Shown here in pieces: positions 21,710 through 33,490 of a stretch of 64,000 nucleotides of DNA. The DNA is from Adiantum capillus-veneris (lineage: Eukaryota > Streptophyta > Polypodiopsida > Polypodiales > Pteridaceae). The position numbers were made by a program, and so were the translations under genes. The stretch covers positions 88,962,342 through 89,026,341 of the forward strand of contig CM043953.1 of the NCBI GenBank assembly GCA_014529385.2. The letters run 5' to 3'. Numbering within the stretch: position 1 is the first letter of the stretch; the number at the start of each line of letters is the position of its first letter. The notes under the pieces are model-generated. The model had not been told where the DNA came from. It saw only the letters and a program-made list of their open reading frames with translations, and ran no database searches.

Positions 21710-24700
21710 AGCTATCAAGGAAATGGTAATCAAAGACGGCCTCCTCGCCAGCAAGTCACTCCTCCTCGAGCTAGGCCACTAAATGGACAAAATGCACACG
21801 TGGCTCCACCAATCCAAATATTGAGACCCCCTCCTCCACCACCACAAGCACCAGCAGAGATCCCTCCACTACCATCGGGAGGGGAGGACATGGCTATCTC
21901 TGTCATAAGTCTTGACAATGGTAAGGATAAAGGGAAAGAAAAAATGGAGGAAGCTGTTGCCATGCCAATAAAGAGAGTTAGGAGACAAAGAACTGATAAA
22001 ATGGAAGCTTCAGAGCCGGATAAAGGGAATGAGGGTTCCTCCCAAGTGATAGGAGACAAGAAAAGGAAGTGTAGGTCAAGGAGGCACATAGGAGTAGAAG
22101 ACTTTCCACTTGGGGTAGGATCCATACCTTACGACCTGGTAGCAGATGTGAGTAGGCAAGGACCGAAGATTTCATGGCAGCAACTCCTCCACCTTTCCCC
22201 AAAGATGCGTAGAACCTGGTCTAAGATGGTTAGCACCAGGAGGGCTAAGGCAAAGTCAGTTGGGTCTATTAGTTCAAGAGGCATGAAGGATATCGTGCCA
22301 GTCATTGATGCAGAGATTAAGAGTCAGCGAGTCTCCAATGTGTACGTAGATGGTGGAGCCGAGATTTGTGTTATGACAGAGAAATTAATGCACAGGTTGG
22401 GTTTGGAAGTAAACGAGCAAACTTCCTTACAAGCTAAGATGGCAAATAATGTAAGGGTGGCTTGTGTGGGAAAGGTTAATGGAGTGAAGGTTTCAGCTTT
22501 TGGTGTGGCAATCTCAATTGATGCTTATGTGATCCCAACTAAGGGGGAGGGCTATCCGCTAATCCTTGGAAGACCTTGGCTTATGGCTATGAAAGCTAGG
22601 CAAGATTGGGAGACAGGTTCCCTTGAGTTGCGACCAAATCATAAGGTAGGTGGCAAGCAACAAAAAATTGTGTATGACATGAAGCAGGGTAGACAACAAG
22701 ACCTAGAGATGGAGACTTCTATGGATGAATGGAGCACAAGCAGCTGCTCTTCATCTGAGGATGAGTCATATGGGGAGGATGCTAGCTCTTTGGAAGTCAT
22801 GGGTATAATACTGCGAAACCCAGAAGGAGAAGGTGGTCAAGACTCTCTAAACAAGGAAGAAGCCACAGGCTTAGAGGAGATGCTAGCTAAGGACCTACTA
22901 GAAGAAGAGAGAGAACCCTATTTGCAGGTACTAAAGAAGCATGCTGGCCTCTTTATAACTGATTACGAGCACATTAAAGGAGTGACGGTAACCCAACACC
23001 ATATCCAATTAAATGAAGGTGCCAAACCAGTGGTGCAAAGGCTAAGGAGATTAGGGCTAGTGCAACAAGATGCACTCTTAAAAGAAGTAAAAAGATTGCT
23101 CAAGGCAGGATTTATCTACCCAGTGGAAGATTCTGAGTGGGTGTCTCCAGTTGTGGTAGCACCAAAGAAAAATGGGAAGTGGAGGGTATGTGTGGATTAC
23201 AAGCCTCTAAACGCAGCCACAAAAAGGGACCATTTTCCTTTGCCTTTTCAAGATGAAATACTAAATGAAGTGACTGGTCATGAAAGGTACACAGTGTGTG
23301 ATGGGTACTCAGGCTACTTCCAAATTAGAATTGCATATGAAGACCAAAGAAAGACTACCTTCATAACACCTTGGGGGTGTTTTGCTTATAGAGTTATGCC
23401 TTTTGGTTTAACTAATTCCCCAGCTACTTTCCAGAGGTTTATGAACTTGGTGTTTCAACCTTACTTTGGTAAGTCCATACGAGTCTTCATTGATGATTTT
23501 TGCATTTACAGCTCTAGGGAAATACATCTGTCCAAGGTTGATGAAGGTTTCACCCGTCTGGCCCAATTGGGTGGGCAATTGAATAAAGACAAGTGCCACA
23601 TAGGTGAGAGCAAGGTCACTCTACTAGGCCATGTTGTGTCTCAAGATGGTATTGAGGCTGACCCTGGAAAGGTAAAGACATTGTTAGCTTTACCTACTCC
23701 TTCAAACGTGAAGCAACTAGTCTCCTTCATTCAAAAGGTTCGCTACATGGGACGATTCATACATCTCCTTTCTCAGGCAATCTATCCTTTGCAGCAGCTC
23801 ACTAAACACACTACATTGACATGGAGTGAGGGGGGTGAAAGGTGCTTTCAAGAAGTTAAAACCATTTTGAGCTCATTGCCTGTCGTCCTACAACCCACAT
23901 GGGGTGAATTATTCTATGTAAATCCTAGTGTAGGTCCAGAAGCTCTAGGAGCTGTCTTGATGCAAAAAGACCCAAAGACATCTCTCATGAGACCAGTCTA
24001 CTTCTCTAGTAGAGTGATGACAGCTGCTGAAAAGGGTTTCAGCGCAACTGAGCAATTGGTGCTAGCTCTTAAGTTTGCAGTGGAGAAGTTTCGGGCTTAC
24101 TTACTTCCGAGACAATTTGTGGTGATCACAACTGAGGAGGTTTTTCCATATGCCCTACAACACATGGAATTGTCTCAAAGAATAGCAAAGTGGGTGGTGC
24201 AGCTTCAAGAGTTTGACTACACACTACAAGTAGAGGATTCCACCCGTGCTTGTTTGGCAGATGTCCTCACACAAAGGTGTTATGAGAAGACCAAGAAAGA
24301 GGCACCTAGTAAGGTACCGCCTATCCCGGAGCCTGAAGTTCTACTGGGAGCACACAGTCTGTATTTTGATGGGGCTTACAAGAGGACCAAAGACAAGGCA
24401 TCAGCAGGCATAGTAATATTAGGTCCAGAGAAGGAGAAGATCTTTGCAAAAGGGTTTCATCTAAAAGAGGTTCATTCTAACAATGAAGCAGAGTACCATG
24501 CCCTTGTTTTAGGGTTGCAATGTTGTCTTTCTCAGGGCATCACAAAGCTAAATGTTTTTGGTGACTCCATGTTGATTGTTAAGCAAATGGTTGGTGTATG
24601 GGCCTGTAAAAATGACAAATTGTCTGTTAAGATGAGGGAAGCAAAGGCCTTGTTGAAGGGTTTTAAAGAAGTTCGAGTGCACTTTGTACCTAGAGATCAA

Positions 24701-24904
24701 AATCGAGAAGCAAATGCCTTAGCAGGTGAAGAACTACAAACTCTCATAGTAGGTGCTATCCTTGTGAAAAGTCCTTTATACCAGGGAAAGGAGGAGCTGC
24801 ATGATTTACTTTACTTTCTTGAGCATTGTGAAGCACCCTCTGGTATGAGTAAAAGTGAACGTAGGTGGTTGGCAAAAAAGGCTACCAGCTATAGCTTAGA
24901 ATGA
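21710..24904 (+). CDS. pol: Tat pol, first part: protease, RT, dual RNase H
   Basis: Open in the gag phase from 21,710; no ATG is needed if it is expressed as a fusion. A Pro-rich linker precedes the aspartic protease motif VYVDGGAEICVMT (Asp codon 22,349; D-G-G instead of D-S/T-G). Reverse transcriptase spans about 23,050-23,640 with VCDGYSGYFQI and the catalytic FIDD at 23,486-23,497. The gypsy RNase H (about 23,900-24,200) lacks expected acidic residues (FYVNPS, VITTEEV) and looks inactive. The second, archaeal-type RNase H (about 24,360-24,740) keeps YFDGA, NNEAEY and FGDS, but its last motif reads EANALA, not AD-x-LA. The frame ends at TGA 24,902, where the protein clearly should continue into integrase. 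Confidence 0.9.
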   Translation, partial: SYQGNGNQRRPPRQQVTPPRARPLNGQNAHVAPPIQILRPPPPPPQAPAEIPPLPSGGEDMAISVISLDNGKDKGKEKMEEAVAMPIKRVRRQRTDKMEASEPDKGNEGSSQVIGDKKRKCRSRRHIGVEDFPLGVGSIPYDLVADVSRQGPKISWQQLLHLSPKMRRTWSKMVSTRRAKAKSVGSISSRGMKDIVPVIDAEIKSQRVSNVYVDGGAEICVMTEKLMHRLGLEVNEQTSLQAKMANNVRVACVGKVNGVKVSAFGVAISIDAYVIPTKGEGYPLILGRPWLMAMKARQDWETGSLELRPNHKVGGKQQKIVYDMKQGRQQDLEMETSMDEWSTSSCSSSEDESYGEDASSLEVMGIILRNPEGEGGQDSLNKEEATGLEEMLAKDLLEEEREPYLQVLKKHAGLFITDYEHIKGVTVTQHHIQLNEGAKPVVQRLRRLGLVQQDALLKEVKRLLKAGFIYPVEDSEWVSPVVVAPKKNGKWRVCVDYKPLNAATKRDHFPLPFQDEILNEVTGHERYTVCDGYSGYFQIRIAYEDQRKTTFITPWGCFAYRVMPFGLTNSPATFQRFMNLVFQPYFGKSIRVFIDDFCIYSSREIHLSKVDEGFTRLAQLGGQLNKDKCHIGESKVTLLGHVVSQDGIEADPGKVKTLLALPTPSNVKQLVSFIQKVRYMGRFIHLLSQAIYPLQQLTKHTTLTWSEGGERCFQEVKTILSSLPVVLQPTWGELFYVNPSVGPEALGAVLMQKDPKTSLMRPVYFSSRVMTAAEKGFSATEQLVLALKFAVEKFRAYLLPRQFVVITTEEVFPYALQHMELSQRIAKWVVQLQEFDYTLQVEDSTRACLADVLTQRCYEKTKKEAPSKVPPIPEPEVLLGAHSLYFDGAYKRTKDKASAGIVILGPEKEKIFAKGFHLKEVHSNNEAEYHALVLGLQCCLSQGITKLNVFGDSMLIVKQMVGVWACKNDKLSVKMREAKALLKGFKEVRVHFVPRDQNREANALAGEELQTLIVGAILVKSPLYQGKEELHDLLYFLEHCEAPSGMSKSERRWLAKKATSYSLE

Positions 24905-26117
24905 GGACTTGTATTGTAGAGGGAAAGATGCTGTCTTAAGGAGAGTTCCTGCATCCCAAGAGATAAAGGATATTTTGTTCAGTTGTCATGAAGGTGTGTG
25001 TGGTGGCCACTTTGCACAAGAGATTACTAGCATAAAGATTTTACAAGCAGGGTTCACGTGGCCAAGCCTCCATCGAGATGTACAACATTGGTGCCGCACA
25101 TGTGAGGTTTGCCAAAAAACTGGACCAAGGCGTCTTACCCATGAAAATCAGCATCCAATCAAAACCTATGGGCCATTTGAAAAATGGGGGATAGATGCAA
25201 TAGGGCCACTACCTTGCACTCAATCAGGGAAGGAATACATCATTATGGGGGTGGAGTACATGACCAGATGGGCAGAAGCTCGTCCCACAAAGCGCATCAC
25301 AGCCAAGGACGTGAGTGATTTCATTTTTGAATGCATTTATTGCCGTTTTGGCACACCTTTGGAGATTCTCTCGGATAGGGGACCGGGATTTCGAGCTGAT
25401 TTAGTCAGGCAATTGATGAGCAAGTTAAAGATCAAGCGCAGGCACTCTACACCATACTACCTTCAGTGCAATGGTCTTGTGGAAAAGGTAAATGGTCTTA
25501 TATGTAAAATCATCACTAAGCAAGTGCATTTACATCCTAGGGCATGGGACAAACACCTAGATGCAGCACTTTGGGCCTACAGAACATCCTTTAAAACATC
25601 CTTGGGGTATACACCTTTTCACTTGGTTTACGGGCAAGAGGCACTATTGCCTATAGAAGTGGAGCTAGCGAGCCTCCGAGTTCTAAAAGCACATCAAGAG
25701 GATAGTCAAGAGAAGCAGGTGGAAGGAAGAATCATCGATTTGGAGAGGTTAGGGCTAGATCGAGAGTCAGCAGTGAAGTACTATGCAGCCCAGGCAGAGA
25801 AAAAACGAAAGAAGTTCAATCGCAACCTTGTCAAGAAAGGTATCAAGGAAGGTTCTTTAGTGCTCAGATACGACAATCGCTTTGATCACAGGAAGGATGG
25901 TAAGTTCTTGCTTAAGTGGGAAGGCCCTTTTGTAGTGATACAGAGGTTCTCAAATGGTAGTTACCAACTAGGTGACCTAGATGGTAAGGTACATCAGACC
26001 CCGGTAAATGGTTGGCGATTGAAGGCCTACCAATGTCGTCTTTCACAGCCATATGTTGGTGAAATCAATGCTAAGGATGGTTTTGAGGAGAGCTCATCAT
26101 ATTCAAGCTCCAACTAA
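24900..26117 (+). CDS. pol: Tat pol, second part: integrase (after frameshift)
   Basis: Continues the polyprotein in the next phase, so a small indel lies near 24,898-24,905. The zinc-binding HHCC module (HEGVCGGHF ... CRTCEVCQ) is followed by the catalytic core with Asp in WGIDAIGPLP (about 25,195), Asp in LSDRGPGF (about 25,370) and Glu in NGLVEKVNGL (about 25,480), so the DDE triad is complete. The conserved WAYRTSFKTSLGYTPF segment follows, then a basic C-terminal region and stop at 26,117. Integrase inserts the cDNA into the host chromosome. It has no start of its own and would need the upstream frame. Confidence 0.88.
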   Translation, partial: NEDLYCRGKDAVLRRVPASQEIKDILFSCHEGVCGGHFAQEITSIKILQAGFTWPSLHRDVQHWCRTCEVCQKTGPRRLTHENQHPIKTYGPFEKWGIDAIGPLPCTQSGKEYIIMGVEYMTRWAEARPTKRITAKDVSDFIFECIYCRFGTPLEILSDRGPGFRADLVRQLMSKLKIKRRHSTPYYLQCNGLVEKVNGLICKIITKQVHLHPRAWDKHLDAALWAYRTSFKTSLGYTPFHLVYGQEALLPIEVELASLRVLKAHQEDSQEKQVEGRIIDLERLGLDRESAVKYYAAQAEKKRKKFNRNLVKKGIKEGSLVLRYDNRFDHRKDGKFLLKWEGPFVVIQRFSNGSYQLGDLDGKVHQTPVNGWRLKAYQCRLSQPYVGEINAKDGFEESSSYSSSN

Positions 26118-26450
26118 GGTAACAATCATGTACATAGTCGTTTCAAAAAAAAAAAAAAAAAAAAAAAGGGGAAAAAAGAGAAGAAAAAAGAAAAAAAGAG
26201 AATGCTACCAGTGAAAGCGGATATTGACAATGGATGGGGTATGGCTTTCAAGGGTCTAGGAGACCAGTTGTTAGTGATGGATGGATACAATTATTCATCA
26301 GAAAGGACTAAACAGGGTGCATCAGCCAAGAAAGCAGTAACATGGCAAATTCAATTGGTACCAGGTGGGTAAGTATTCAAGAGAACCCTATTGTAGCACA
26401 ACCTACAGCTAGAGGCATCAAATACCTCTAGCTTAAGGGGGAGGGCTATA
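26118..26450 (+). other. Tat 3' untranslated region with A-tract and polypurine tract
   Basis: An A-rich run lies at about 26,144-26,167. The polypurine tract AAGGGGGAGGG (about 26,435-26,446), just before the 3' LTR, primes plus-strand DNA synthesis. No ORF. Confidence 0.8.
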
Positions 26451-27947
26451 TGATGCATGGTTTTTAGGACCCCTTCTGAAGATGCAATAAAGGCACAGTC
26501 AGTTGTTGGGGAGATGAGGATACTCTAGTCCAAGGGATCTCGAAAGAGAAGAAAAATCTACTTCACAAGCACCAAAGAGTAAAAAGTGCCATAGACAGAA
26601 GATACGTGGGAACGAGCTCTTATGCATGCCTACAACCTATATCTTACAGAATAGCCCATTCTAGGTGTGAATTTCTAGTGAAATTTACATGAGGATGTTC
26701 GTGTGGACTCACAGCACAGCATACTCCGTTTTCACTTTTTTACCGACAGTAAATATTTTTTACAACAGTAAATATTTTTCACCTACATGGTAAATACAAA
26801 TCACTTTTTACCTACAGTAACTTTTTTTACTCATGGTAAATATTTTTTACTACACCATAAGTATTTGATAGGTAACAGTTCACTGTTACTAGAAGCAGTG
26901 ATTGGGCATCAACAATGCAGTTACAAGAGGAGAAAAGGGGAAAATCTTATGGTAAAGGTGAGTCAACAGGGATAAAAACTTTTGAGTTGAAAAGAGACAT
27001 GCTGATTTTTTCAAAGAACACATGTCAAAAGAAGCCATGGTTGAGGATTTTTTGAGAATTTAATATTTAGGAGGACCCAGCAGGTCCCCCCCTGACATGT
27101 GCAGAACCTCCAGTTTCAACAGCCACCTTACCTGCTCTTAAAAGCTGGTCAAGGCCTTATCCCCATGTGTCACAATCAGAAAAATCAGCATTTACCCTCC
27201 CCTCTCACATCACTCTAGAGAATATCTTGATGGTGACATATCAGGTGACCTTAATCTGTTGACCACCCTAAGCAAAAAGTAACCCCAATCAGCGGATTTA
27301 AGCATGTTTATCCCTAATCCTAAACTCTCTCAGAAACCTATATAAGAAGGCCTTCTCTCACTCAAAACCAACACTTCACCCCCTTCACCAAGCAATGAAG
27401 CTATGACGACATTGCTCACAACGAGGAGCTATGGAGGGAGCTCTACTCTCTCTCCCTCTCGCTCTCTCCCTCTAGTATGTTACATTACTAGCCCTAAAAC
27501 CTAAATAAGGAGTCTTCTCTCATGCTCCATGGCCACCATCCTCGCCATCATTCTCTAAGGTATTGATGTGTTGCTAGTAGGATCATACCTACTTGCTGGG
27601 TTGATTGTTTTTTTTGACAAGGGATTATGCCATCCTTGGCTTGCTTCTCTATATCCTTGTTATGTATGATCAGATGCCGTTGTATTGTTAAGCTGATGTC
27701 TTGTGTATATATATGCTACATAGGGTCTCTAAGCTTCGTTTCTATGTGTTTTGCCATATGTTTTGATGCCATCATAATGCCAGAAGTCTCACTTGCCTAT
27801 GTGCACTATGTGTGAGGTCCCTAAACCTCTTAATTTAGGGTGGTGCCCCCTTTGTTTTGTTCTTTGCTTGTTTGCATGAGGCGTGGTTTGTGGAGTGTGC
27901 ACGAGTACAGAGGCCACCCGATTGCACTGCTCTTTTTCTCGCTATCA
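26451..27947 (+). repeat. 3' LTR of Tat element
   Basis: 1497 bp, collinear with the 5' LTR, with TATATAAG at 27,339. One copy of the U3 ACAGTAAATA units is altered by a 1-2 bp deletion near 26,763. Followed by target duplication CCTTG. Confidence 0.93.
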
Positions 27948-27952
27948 CCTTG

Positions 27953-28110
27953 GTGCTCCACTAAACCACCTATCAATCTTGGCATACGCCATCTGCATCC
28001 ACTTGGTAGATTTGAGGTTTTACCACATTGAACTTCTCCTCTGCATTGCCCTTGAAGGCATTTCTGGGAGCTTTAAAAAACTAAAACCAACCTGTTCCCC
28101 AGCACGATCG
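27953..28110 (-). pseudogene. Gag-like pseudogene, 5' part
   Basis: On the minus strand it reads LKSTKWMQMAYAKIDRWFSGAP directly into the frame at 18,001 once the retrotransposon is removed. A TAA precedes it about 27,995-28,030. Same uncertain identity as its other half. Confidence 0.4.
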
Positions 28111-28117
28111 CCAAAAA

Positions 28118-28440
28118 ATGATGAAACTCGGGCAAACACACCCAGACCCAATCCCTAGACTCTTCCTTGTGGCTCGGAAGGGCATAGTAACAAGGTATTT
28201 AGAAGAAAAACCTTTCCAGCAAAAGGATCTCACTCATGAGCCCACAAAGATTGCAGACTCTCTCTCTCTCTCTCTCTCTCTCTCCCCGAGCTGCCCACCT
28301 GCTTGAAATCCTTATCTTGTTTATCCCAAAGAAAAATCACTTAAATCTCAAAACCACGTTTTCTTGAAGGATCATCCCAAGTCCATCCTATTACATAGCA
28401 GACATGAACTTGAAGACCCAAAAAACCATATGTGATTGTC
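28118..28440. repeat. Dispersed repeat copy joining two blocks seen at 14.4 and 15.1 kb
   Basis: 28,118-28,247 is a direct copy of 14,360-14,480. 28,250-28,440 is an inverted copy of 15,050-15,232, with a CT microsatellite between. At 14-15 kb the same two blocks are separated and one is flipped. Confidence 0.7.
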
Positions 28441-28739
28441 GGGGGATGCACCGCATTTTGCCTTGTACACCAAGCACCCTCTCTCATCGAGCTCCGCTCT
28501 TCCTCCTTTTCCGGATCACATGCTTTTCTTGGCTCACGAGAAAGTCTGATAGAGCTGGGATCAATGGTCAGGTGAAGAATCTATAGCCAAGGTAGATAGC
28601 GGTGCTCTCCTCAAGCATAGCATGATTAATTGACTCCACATCAGCCAATAAAGAAAACGCTCCCTCTAGCTTGCCACCCTAGGGCTCGACTCTCTCTGAC
28701 TCTGACTACAATCGACAGCATGCATGGCCATCTTGATGC

Positions 28740-28940
28740 CCTTCCCGTCTAGTGCTGCCTGTCTCTTTTTTCTCACTCGACTCCTTCCCTTCGACTCCTT
28801 CGATTTCCCTTTCCAGCGTTATATTGAATGCCTCAGATGGCCTTGCTTGATAACCAGGTGACGAGGATGACGACCAACACCCCCTTGCCCTCTCTTTTTT
28901 GTGGAATGGCGCCCCTCTGCAGCCCGTCCCCCTCTTCTTG
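28740..28940. repeat. Dispersed repeat copy, partner of 15.48-15.70 kb
   Basis: The first ~118 bp are collinear with 15,480-15,612 and the last ~80 bp are inverted relative to 15,612-15,700. Confidence 0.7.
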
Positions 28941-29169
28941 GCGGTCGACCACCCTCTCTGAGCTCGGCCCTTGTTGCTCTGTGAACTGCGTGGCCCTCTT
29001 CTGCTTCTGGCCTAGCCCAGCTCGGTGGTCTCCAGAGACTTCTCCATTCGGCAACCCACGCTCACCCCTCTCCTCTGGCGCTCCTCTTCTTCTCCTCTTG
29101 AGCGATTGTTCACACCCCCATTGTTTCAAGAGGAAGGTGAATTGCTGAGAAGCTAGTTGAGGGTGGCAT

Positions 29170-29851
29170 TTTCTTAAAGGCAAACAGAGCTTGTGAAAAG
29201 GCCCTGGAACAATGGATGAAGAGTCTCGCTCTTTATGTATTCAACATTTCAAGAGGGCACACGATAGCTCTTATATCTTTGAGGATATCTGTAAATCGTT
29301 AGAATTTGTACAGCGGCTTCTATACTTTCTTTGTTACCCTTAACTTTTAATGGTCAAACACTTCCAATATGCAACAGAAAGCCACCAAATTTGCATGCAG
29401 TAAAAAGACATTCTCAAATTCGGGTTTGATCAGTTGTTATCTGCGTAGTCCAAAGAGAGAGAGAGAGAAGAATTTGGTGACCAAGTGTAGCGAAATAGTA
29501 TATTTGGTAATGTTTTCATGTTATTTGTTCAACACAAAAAATTCAATGTTTGTAAACAATCCCCAAGAGACTATGAGATCGTAAATGAGCAAGTGCCATT
29601 TAAAAATCACCTAGCACGTCTCACCTTGAAGGAGTGGAAATCTCAAGTGTTCTAGAAGAGACAGTGCAACAAGTATATGTGAGGAGTTTGTTGCAACCAT
29701 CACCTACCCCCACTGATATGAGACCCAAAACTCTTGTGTCAAGTGTAATTTGAGCAAGGGATCACACACCAACTTTATTTTGCTATTAGCATTAAAATAT
29801 GATCATTGAGGATTGTATATGTATCAAAAAGGAAGAAAAAATCTCCTTCTC

Positions 29852-29903
<52 letters not shown>

Positions 29904-30222
29904 ATACAAATTGGTTTCATTATCATCCTTGAAGGTCAAATATGCAACTCCCGATAGTAGTGAGGCGGTCCGGGGCGGGCAACAAGAAGAGTGGCCTCTA
30001 GACACCCTTCAAAGCTCCCGTGCTGCTCAATGGGGCTGGGGCACAACACAACACAAACCAAAACAACAAACCCACAGCCAAATCCCAACTACATAAGGGG
30101 CACCACCTAGTTTAAGAGCGAACTAGAACGCAAAAGAGGAGAATCGTTAGAGCAACCCACAAACAAGCAAGGAATTTACACTAACCCTAACACCAATGGA
30201 ACACTCTTACACACTAAAACAC

Positions 30223-30295
<73 letters not shown>

Positions 30296-31440
30296 TGCTC
30301 GGGCTGCTTGAAGTGTATCGTTAATGATCAAGCAAACATAAATATATATATGTAAGAAAGGGAGAGAGGGGGGAAGGGGGTGCTTGTTGCACTAATGCCT
30401 TCTTACAAATCTGTCATGACAAATCAAAGTGAGATTAGTATTTGTTCAACATAGCTTGCGTAAATTTCACCACAACACATCACAAGAAAAGCCACCCCAA
30501 TCACTGTCTTAAGGCCAGGGGAGTCCTCTCCACCCTGTCGCCCTCTTACAGTATGTGGGATTTATGGCTAGATTGATGACAACACCAGAGACAAGCTATC
30601 AAGAACTTAACAAAAAAACACCAAGATACTTACGCATCATTGTTGCCCATTACTTCACGTTGGAAGGGAGACAAAGTATCCAAGCTTAGTCCAAATCCAC
30701 CCTCCTTGATTCAGCAAATGTTGGGCTTACACTAGTAGGAGAAATGATAGATTTCCTACTCTCAATTGAATGATCACTCTCTCTCTTACAATGGCATAGA
30801 GTTCCCTTGCTAATCACCCCTAATACAACACATACATATGCCTAATGCCAATGAGATTCCACTCAAGAGCTCCTTCTCAAGAGGTTGAGCTTGGCTTCTC
30901 AAGCTATAGCATAGTGCTCTTGCTTATGGCTCCCCCTTTTGTGCTAGCTACACCCTCCTTTTATAGCAATTTTGAAGGCTAGGGTTACTCCTCTAACCAT
31001 GGTTGGGTTATATTTTCAGCAATTTATCTAATTTCTTTTGCTTGGAATTATCAAGAAGTTGGTGGGGAAAGAGAGAGGAGAGAAATGGAGGTGATAGGAC
31101 TTTTCATAGTGGGTTAGTGTTAGTAGAGTTAGTATTAATTTACAAATGGAATTGGATATTTAAAATGGGAGTATCCATGTAGGATACAAATAAGGAAGAA
31201 AAACTCTTAAGAGGTAAGAAAAGGTGGATTTCTTACAAGGTTGATGCTCCAAGTGTCTTGAGTAGGGCCAATTTTGACGCCTGTTGACGGTCCACTAGCT
31301 TTGACGGTACATTTTTTCTCCACTCTTGACCTTCCTTGAGAGACAAGGTAATTGAAGCTGAGTAATCAACCACCATGATGCTGTCTTTTAAGAGAAGAGG
31401 CTGAATTTTGTGGTTTTTTTGATAGATATGGGTAAATTGG
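29170..31440. other. Non-coding stretch with microsatellites
   Basis: No gene seen. Contains a (CT)n run at 29,855-29,902, a (GA)n run at 30,226-30,292 and, on the minus strand near 30,955-30,970, a TATA-like CTATAAAAGG that could belong to an unresolved LTR. Confidence 0.5.
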
Positions 31441-32800
31441 AGGAGGAAAAATGAGACTAGGTGGTCAATTTTGGAATGGAATTGTGTGTGGAAGGTATGA
31501 GTTCACCATGGTTTCTCTTATTCTTCAAGGTTGAGGAGAAGGTGAGTAGGGTGCAGAGAGGAGTGGTGAGAGAGGTGGGGATGATGAGTGGAGAAGTGTG
31601 TGTGAAAGAGGAAAATGATAAAGTGGAAGAGAGAGTGTGGCTTCATAGCATGGGAAAACTGGGGTCCACTAATAAAATCATATCTCACAGCTCGTAGCTC
31701 AAAAAAATATGAAAACATTTGAGGCAAAAGTTCAGCCTACGAGCTACAACTTTTGTTTGTATCACCTTTTCAAATTCGGAGAGCAAGTGAACTTTAAAAA
31801 TTCAGCAAAACCGACCGTTTTTTTCCACTGCACAAGGTCCTTGTGGGGTCCTTCTTTGGATGATTCTTTTGAATACCTTCAAGAGTGAGCCCTCCATAGT
31901 GCATGTATGCATGCCACCTACCCTTGACCTTATTTGGTAGGTCTATAATTGAAGATATTATTGAGATCATGATATAAGTGAATAGTACAACTAAGAAAAT
32001 CAAATATTTGAGGGGTCTAAAAAATATGTACATGTCAAATATAAATAATATAAGTGGAAAAAATATAAAGGAGTCAAAAGAAATCTCTCTCATTATGAAG
32101 CTATCATAAAAAGATGAATATTTTTGGTGTTCTAATTTTTTAGAAAAAAAAAAAATAGATGTAGGAAGGGAAAAATCACAATAGTGAAAAAATATACACA
32201 TAAATAAAACTAGTTTTTTTGGATTTTTGTTGGGGTGGAGTTACACCAAATATAAGAGAAACTTACATGAAAATATTTCTATATGGAATAAAGAGTATGA
32301 AAAATGGTAAGAAAAATTGTGGTAATGGTGAGGCAATGTACAGAGCATAAATAACACACACCTAGGTAGAAATATTTAAATAAATACCAAAATAATTATG
32401 AAAAAATCTTTTATTTAGGCCCTATATACAAAGAAATATTTACATACGCATGGGCCATAATATACTTATTTTTTATATATATATATTTTTTAATTTTTTG
32501 GCTCAACTAGCCTAATGACTAGCTAATTGAGGGTTTTTAAAGAAGATATGGGAAAAGTCCCGTGACTCACGCACGCCTATGTACAGTGAAATGGTAGGGA
32601 TAACCAGTGTTTGGGTGATTTTGGTAGGGTGAGGTAACTCACTGTGGCAATTACAAAGAGCCGAAAAACGGCTATCAGTAGTATTGGCAATTCAACCAGA
32701 GTTAAATAAGGAGGCAAGGTAGAAAGGATCCTTTTGATAGAAGAGACAATGTGTGTGTGTGTGTGTGTGCGTGTGCGTGTGTGCGTGCGTGTGTGTGTGC

Positions 32801-32877
<77 letters not shown>

Positions 32878-33490
32878 GACCAAGGTCTCAAGAAGACTAT
32901 CATCTTACAACCTTTAGACTTTGGCAACCAGGATTAGTTTTACAAAAATTAATTCATTCTATTTTAAGAAGGCAAAAGAGAAAAAAGACAGACATAAGGT
33001 AAGGGAAAGTGACTGTATCATTTATGGTCATTATCTCATCACAATGTACTCACAATGATCAAGATCATGTGCCACACTATTGGGAAACTTAATGACTTAC
33101 AAGGTACAAATGCTAGTGTTCGTGGTAACAAAATAGCATCTGATTCAACATACTTGTAGATTTCTATGACGAGATCAACAATTATGTCCAAGATCATGAA
33201 GAGAAAGCATAAGATAAGCTCGTCATAAAGATAACTAAGATACACTACATGCCCAATCCATTTCTACCCTTCATATTGTGTATATGTAGGGAAATATACT
33301 TCATTTGAGTAAAATAAATTGAAGCTTGACATTCTTTGCCCGAAGGTTTTAGCTCGGTAAAAGATCATACCCCTGACATTCACTCAACTAGATCAACTAA
33401 ATAGGCTTGGGATATTCTAAATGGTCTTTATGAAAGTGAGTCTAAAATTGCCTCGGGGGGTTCTCCGTTCAGTACCCCCTATATAACGTG
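31441..33490. other. Non-coding, AT-rich stretch
   Basis: No gene recognised. Purine-rich at 31,500-31,640, AT-rich at 31,950-32,500, and a compound (GT)n-(GA)n microsatellite at 32,751-32,875. Confidence 0.5.

Larger units (their letters stand above)
18002..27947 (+). mobile_element. Ty3/gypsy LTR retrotransposon, Tat lineage
   Basis: A 9.95-kb element bounded by LTRs (18,002-19,499 and 26,451-27,947) that begin TGATGCATGG and end GCTATCA, with a 5-bp target duplication CCTTG at 17,997-18,001 and 27,948-27,952. The internal order is small 5' ORFs, gag, protease, reverse transcriptase, degenerate gypsy RNase H, a second archaeal-type RNase H, integrase, polypurine tract. The dual RNase H is the hallmark of the plant Tat clade (Ogre/Retand relatives). 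Extra ORFs upstream of gag also occur in Ogre-type elements. About two dozen differences between the LTRs by eye suggest a fairly recent insertion. A stop between gag and pol and a frameshift before integrase mean this copy is probably not autonomous. Confidence 0.93.

Noticed and set aside
21800-21802. Start of Tat pol at a GTG near 21,800
   Set aside because: The frame is open back to the stop at 21,707; in a retroelement pol is normally made as a gag fusion, so no separate start is needed.
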